Assembly (NCBI GenBank): GCA_905234835.1
Contig: CAJOIZ010000008.1
Coordinates: 1 to 63,570 of the forward strand
Length of the DNA stretch: 63,570 bases
DNA from: Paludibacteraceae bacterium
GTDB taxonomy: Bacteria; Bacteroidota; Bacteroidia; Bacteroidales; Paludibacteraceae
Reading direction: 5' to 3'
This document shows positions 62,631 to 63,570 of this stretch, piece by piece. Positions within the stretch are counted from its first letter, which is position 1, and each line of letters begins with the position of its first letter. The notes beneath the pieces are model-generated. The model saw only the letters and a program-made list of their open reading frames with translations. It did no database searches and was not told where the DNA came from. The translations under genes were made by a program, and so were the position numbers.

Positions 62631-63491
62631 TTATTTTACCTCTTGACCTTGTAGGTTGTAGGTTCGGTCACCACGGAGGATGTAGATATGTCCATCACGA
62701 AGGATTTTGGTTGCAGATGATTCCACAGTAACATTTTCAATAGGAGTTATGGTATTCTGCACAGAAAAATTCTTAATTTCCCATTGAGGCGAATAACTCG
62801 TGTTACTTGTATATCGGAAGGCCACATTGACATACTGACCTTTATAAGCAGACAAATCAATATCGCCGGAATTATACCAAGTCCAGTTGTTTCCCGGTGG
62901 ATAGTTAGGAATCGTTAACTGTTCCCACGTGGCTTGGGAAAGACTATATAAGGGGTCATTCGAATCATAATCAGTCGATACCCATAATGTCATCTGTGAA
63001 GTATTGGAAAAGAACTTGGCAGCGTGACTGAATGTTAAAATAGTTTTACCATATGCAGGTATCTCAATACACGGAGAAATGAGCCAAGATTCGGAATCAT
63101 ATTTTGTTGATCCTTTGATACACTTAGCTACCATTCCATATTGTGAATCCCAATTCCAAATAGAAGTAAAGCCACTTGGCAATACAGCATTATAAACAGT
63201 GTAATCACCTTGTGATGAAGCAAATGTCTCAATATAGGGAACAGATTTACAATCATCTCTTTGAATCACTTCTGCAACATCACCTGCTAACTCATAATAT
63301 CCCAATCCATTTAATCCGAACTGTCTAATGACTATATATAATGTTGTCGGACCTGTTAAAGTTATTATTTTATCATCTTTATAAAAAGCGGAGTAGTCAG
63401 TACCTCCTATAGAATAGGCGTATTCTGCATCTGCATTTTCATACCACCAGCCTCTATTATTATATTTGTCATACCTGTTGGCGGAATTAAA
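62631..63491 (-). pseudogene. 5'-truncated surface protein gene (choice-of-anchor-J-like)
   Basis: A continuous frame of about 286 codons with no ATG near its start; an in-frame TAG sits at 63492-63494. The sequence from 63491 already reads as the interior of a protein (Trp/Tyr-rich WWYENADAEYAYSIGG, then a jelly-roll-like domain with YIETFASSQGDY, SWLISPCIEI and VNVAFRYTSN). The C-terminus (ILRDGHIYILRGDRTYNLQG) resembles sorting tails of Bacteroidota surface proteins. A CCAATCGG repeat arm lies 20 bases upstream, so the 5' part was probably lost by recombination at the repeat. A TTG at 63305 could give a shorter product. Confidence 0.6.
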
Positions 63492-63570
63492 CTAGCGCAT
63501 ATTTGATTCTCCCAATCGGTTTGTTATTGATAAAGTTAATATATTGTAGGACAGTCATTGCGCTGACTTT

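Overview
The window looks like a chromosomal stretch (or a single assembled contig) from a member of the Bacteroidales, phylum Bacteroidota. Three lines of sequence evidence agree. Most transcription units start behind the phylum-specific promoter pattern, TTG, about 20 bases, then TAnnTTTG; at least twelve good examples are visible. Many genes are Bacteroidota families: DUF3276/PUR, DUF4271, DUF5689, DUF6089, a TonB-dependent receptor with a carboxypeptidase-like N-terminal domain, a T9SS-type C-terminal tail, and a paired OmpH/Skp. The tmRNA encodes a Bacteroidota-like tag ending in ALAA. The genus cannot be fixed from the sequence alone. Core genes are near balanced GC; an accessory island at 20.9-24.1 kb and both ends of the window are clearly AT-rich.

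Layout. 0-2.9 kb: an AAA+ ATPase and a small coiled-coil protein, then a compound repeat region. 2.9-7.6 kb (minus): an operon of a GTPase-defective-looking EF-G paralogue, a PAS-domain protein and a PpiD-like chaperone. 7.7-11.4 kb (minus): a secreted nuclease/phosphatase-like protein followed by DNA ligase LigA. 11.4-14.6 kb (plus): tmRNA, a tautomerase and a translationally coupled M3 peptidase. 14.6-17.2 kb (minus): tRNA-Arg, a YugP-type peptidase, a Fur-family repressor and a GNAT-like protein. 17.2-19.9 kb (plus): LOG protein, DUF4271, HemD, RnpA and YidD, a typical Bacteroidota run. 19.9-24.5 kb: repeats plus an AT-rich island of small secreted proteins, a VanZ-like membrane protein and an FGE-like lipoprotein. 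24.5-40 kb (minus): ten genes with no gap above about 45 bases, from the ppGpp synthetase/hydrolase rsh through meaB, dnaB, asnS, a TonB receptor pair, cvpA and nadE to dsbD. 40.2-43.4 kb: a SPOR-domain amidase, an acyltransferase with three tandem promoter boxes, and an unknown secreted protein. 43.7-51.2 kb (plus): cysK, an RNA methyltransferase, nadD, apbE, bamD, rpoZ and coaBC. 51.3-61.7 kb (minus): PUR protein, coiled-coil membrane protein, murF, an MFS transporter, two skp genes, bamA, uppS, DUF6089, rpsT and tRNA-Glu. 61.7-63.6 kb: repeats and the 3' part of a surface protein gene whose 5' end is missing.

Functionally the window is mostly housekeeping: envelope biogenesis (BamA, BamD, two Skp, UppS, MurF, amidase, YidD), cofactor synthesis (NadE, NadD, CoaBC, HemD, ApbE), replication (DnaB, LigA), and translation quality control and stress (tmRNA, EF-G paralogue, Rsh).

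The least explained material lies between genes. A 350-bp element occurs twice, each copy with a perfect promoter and a series of hairpins whose stems survive base changes while the reading frame does not; it is the best candidate for an undescribed RNA or mobile element here. Tandem arrays with an 11-bp period but unrelated unit sequences occur at six places, and degenerate heptamer arrays at six more, one of which has been read into the C-terminus of an RNA methyltransferase. No CRISPR array, insertion sequence with transposase, or rRNA gene was seen.
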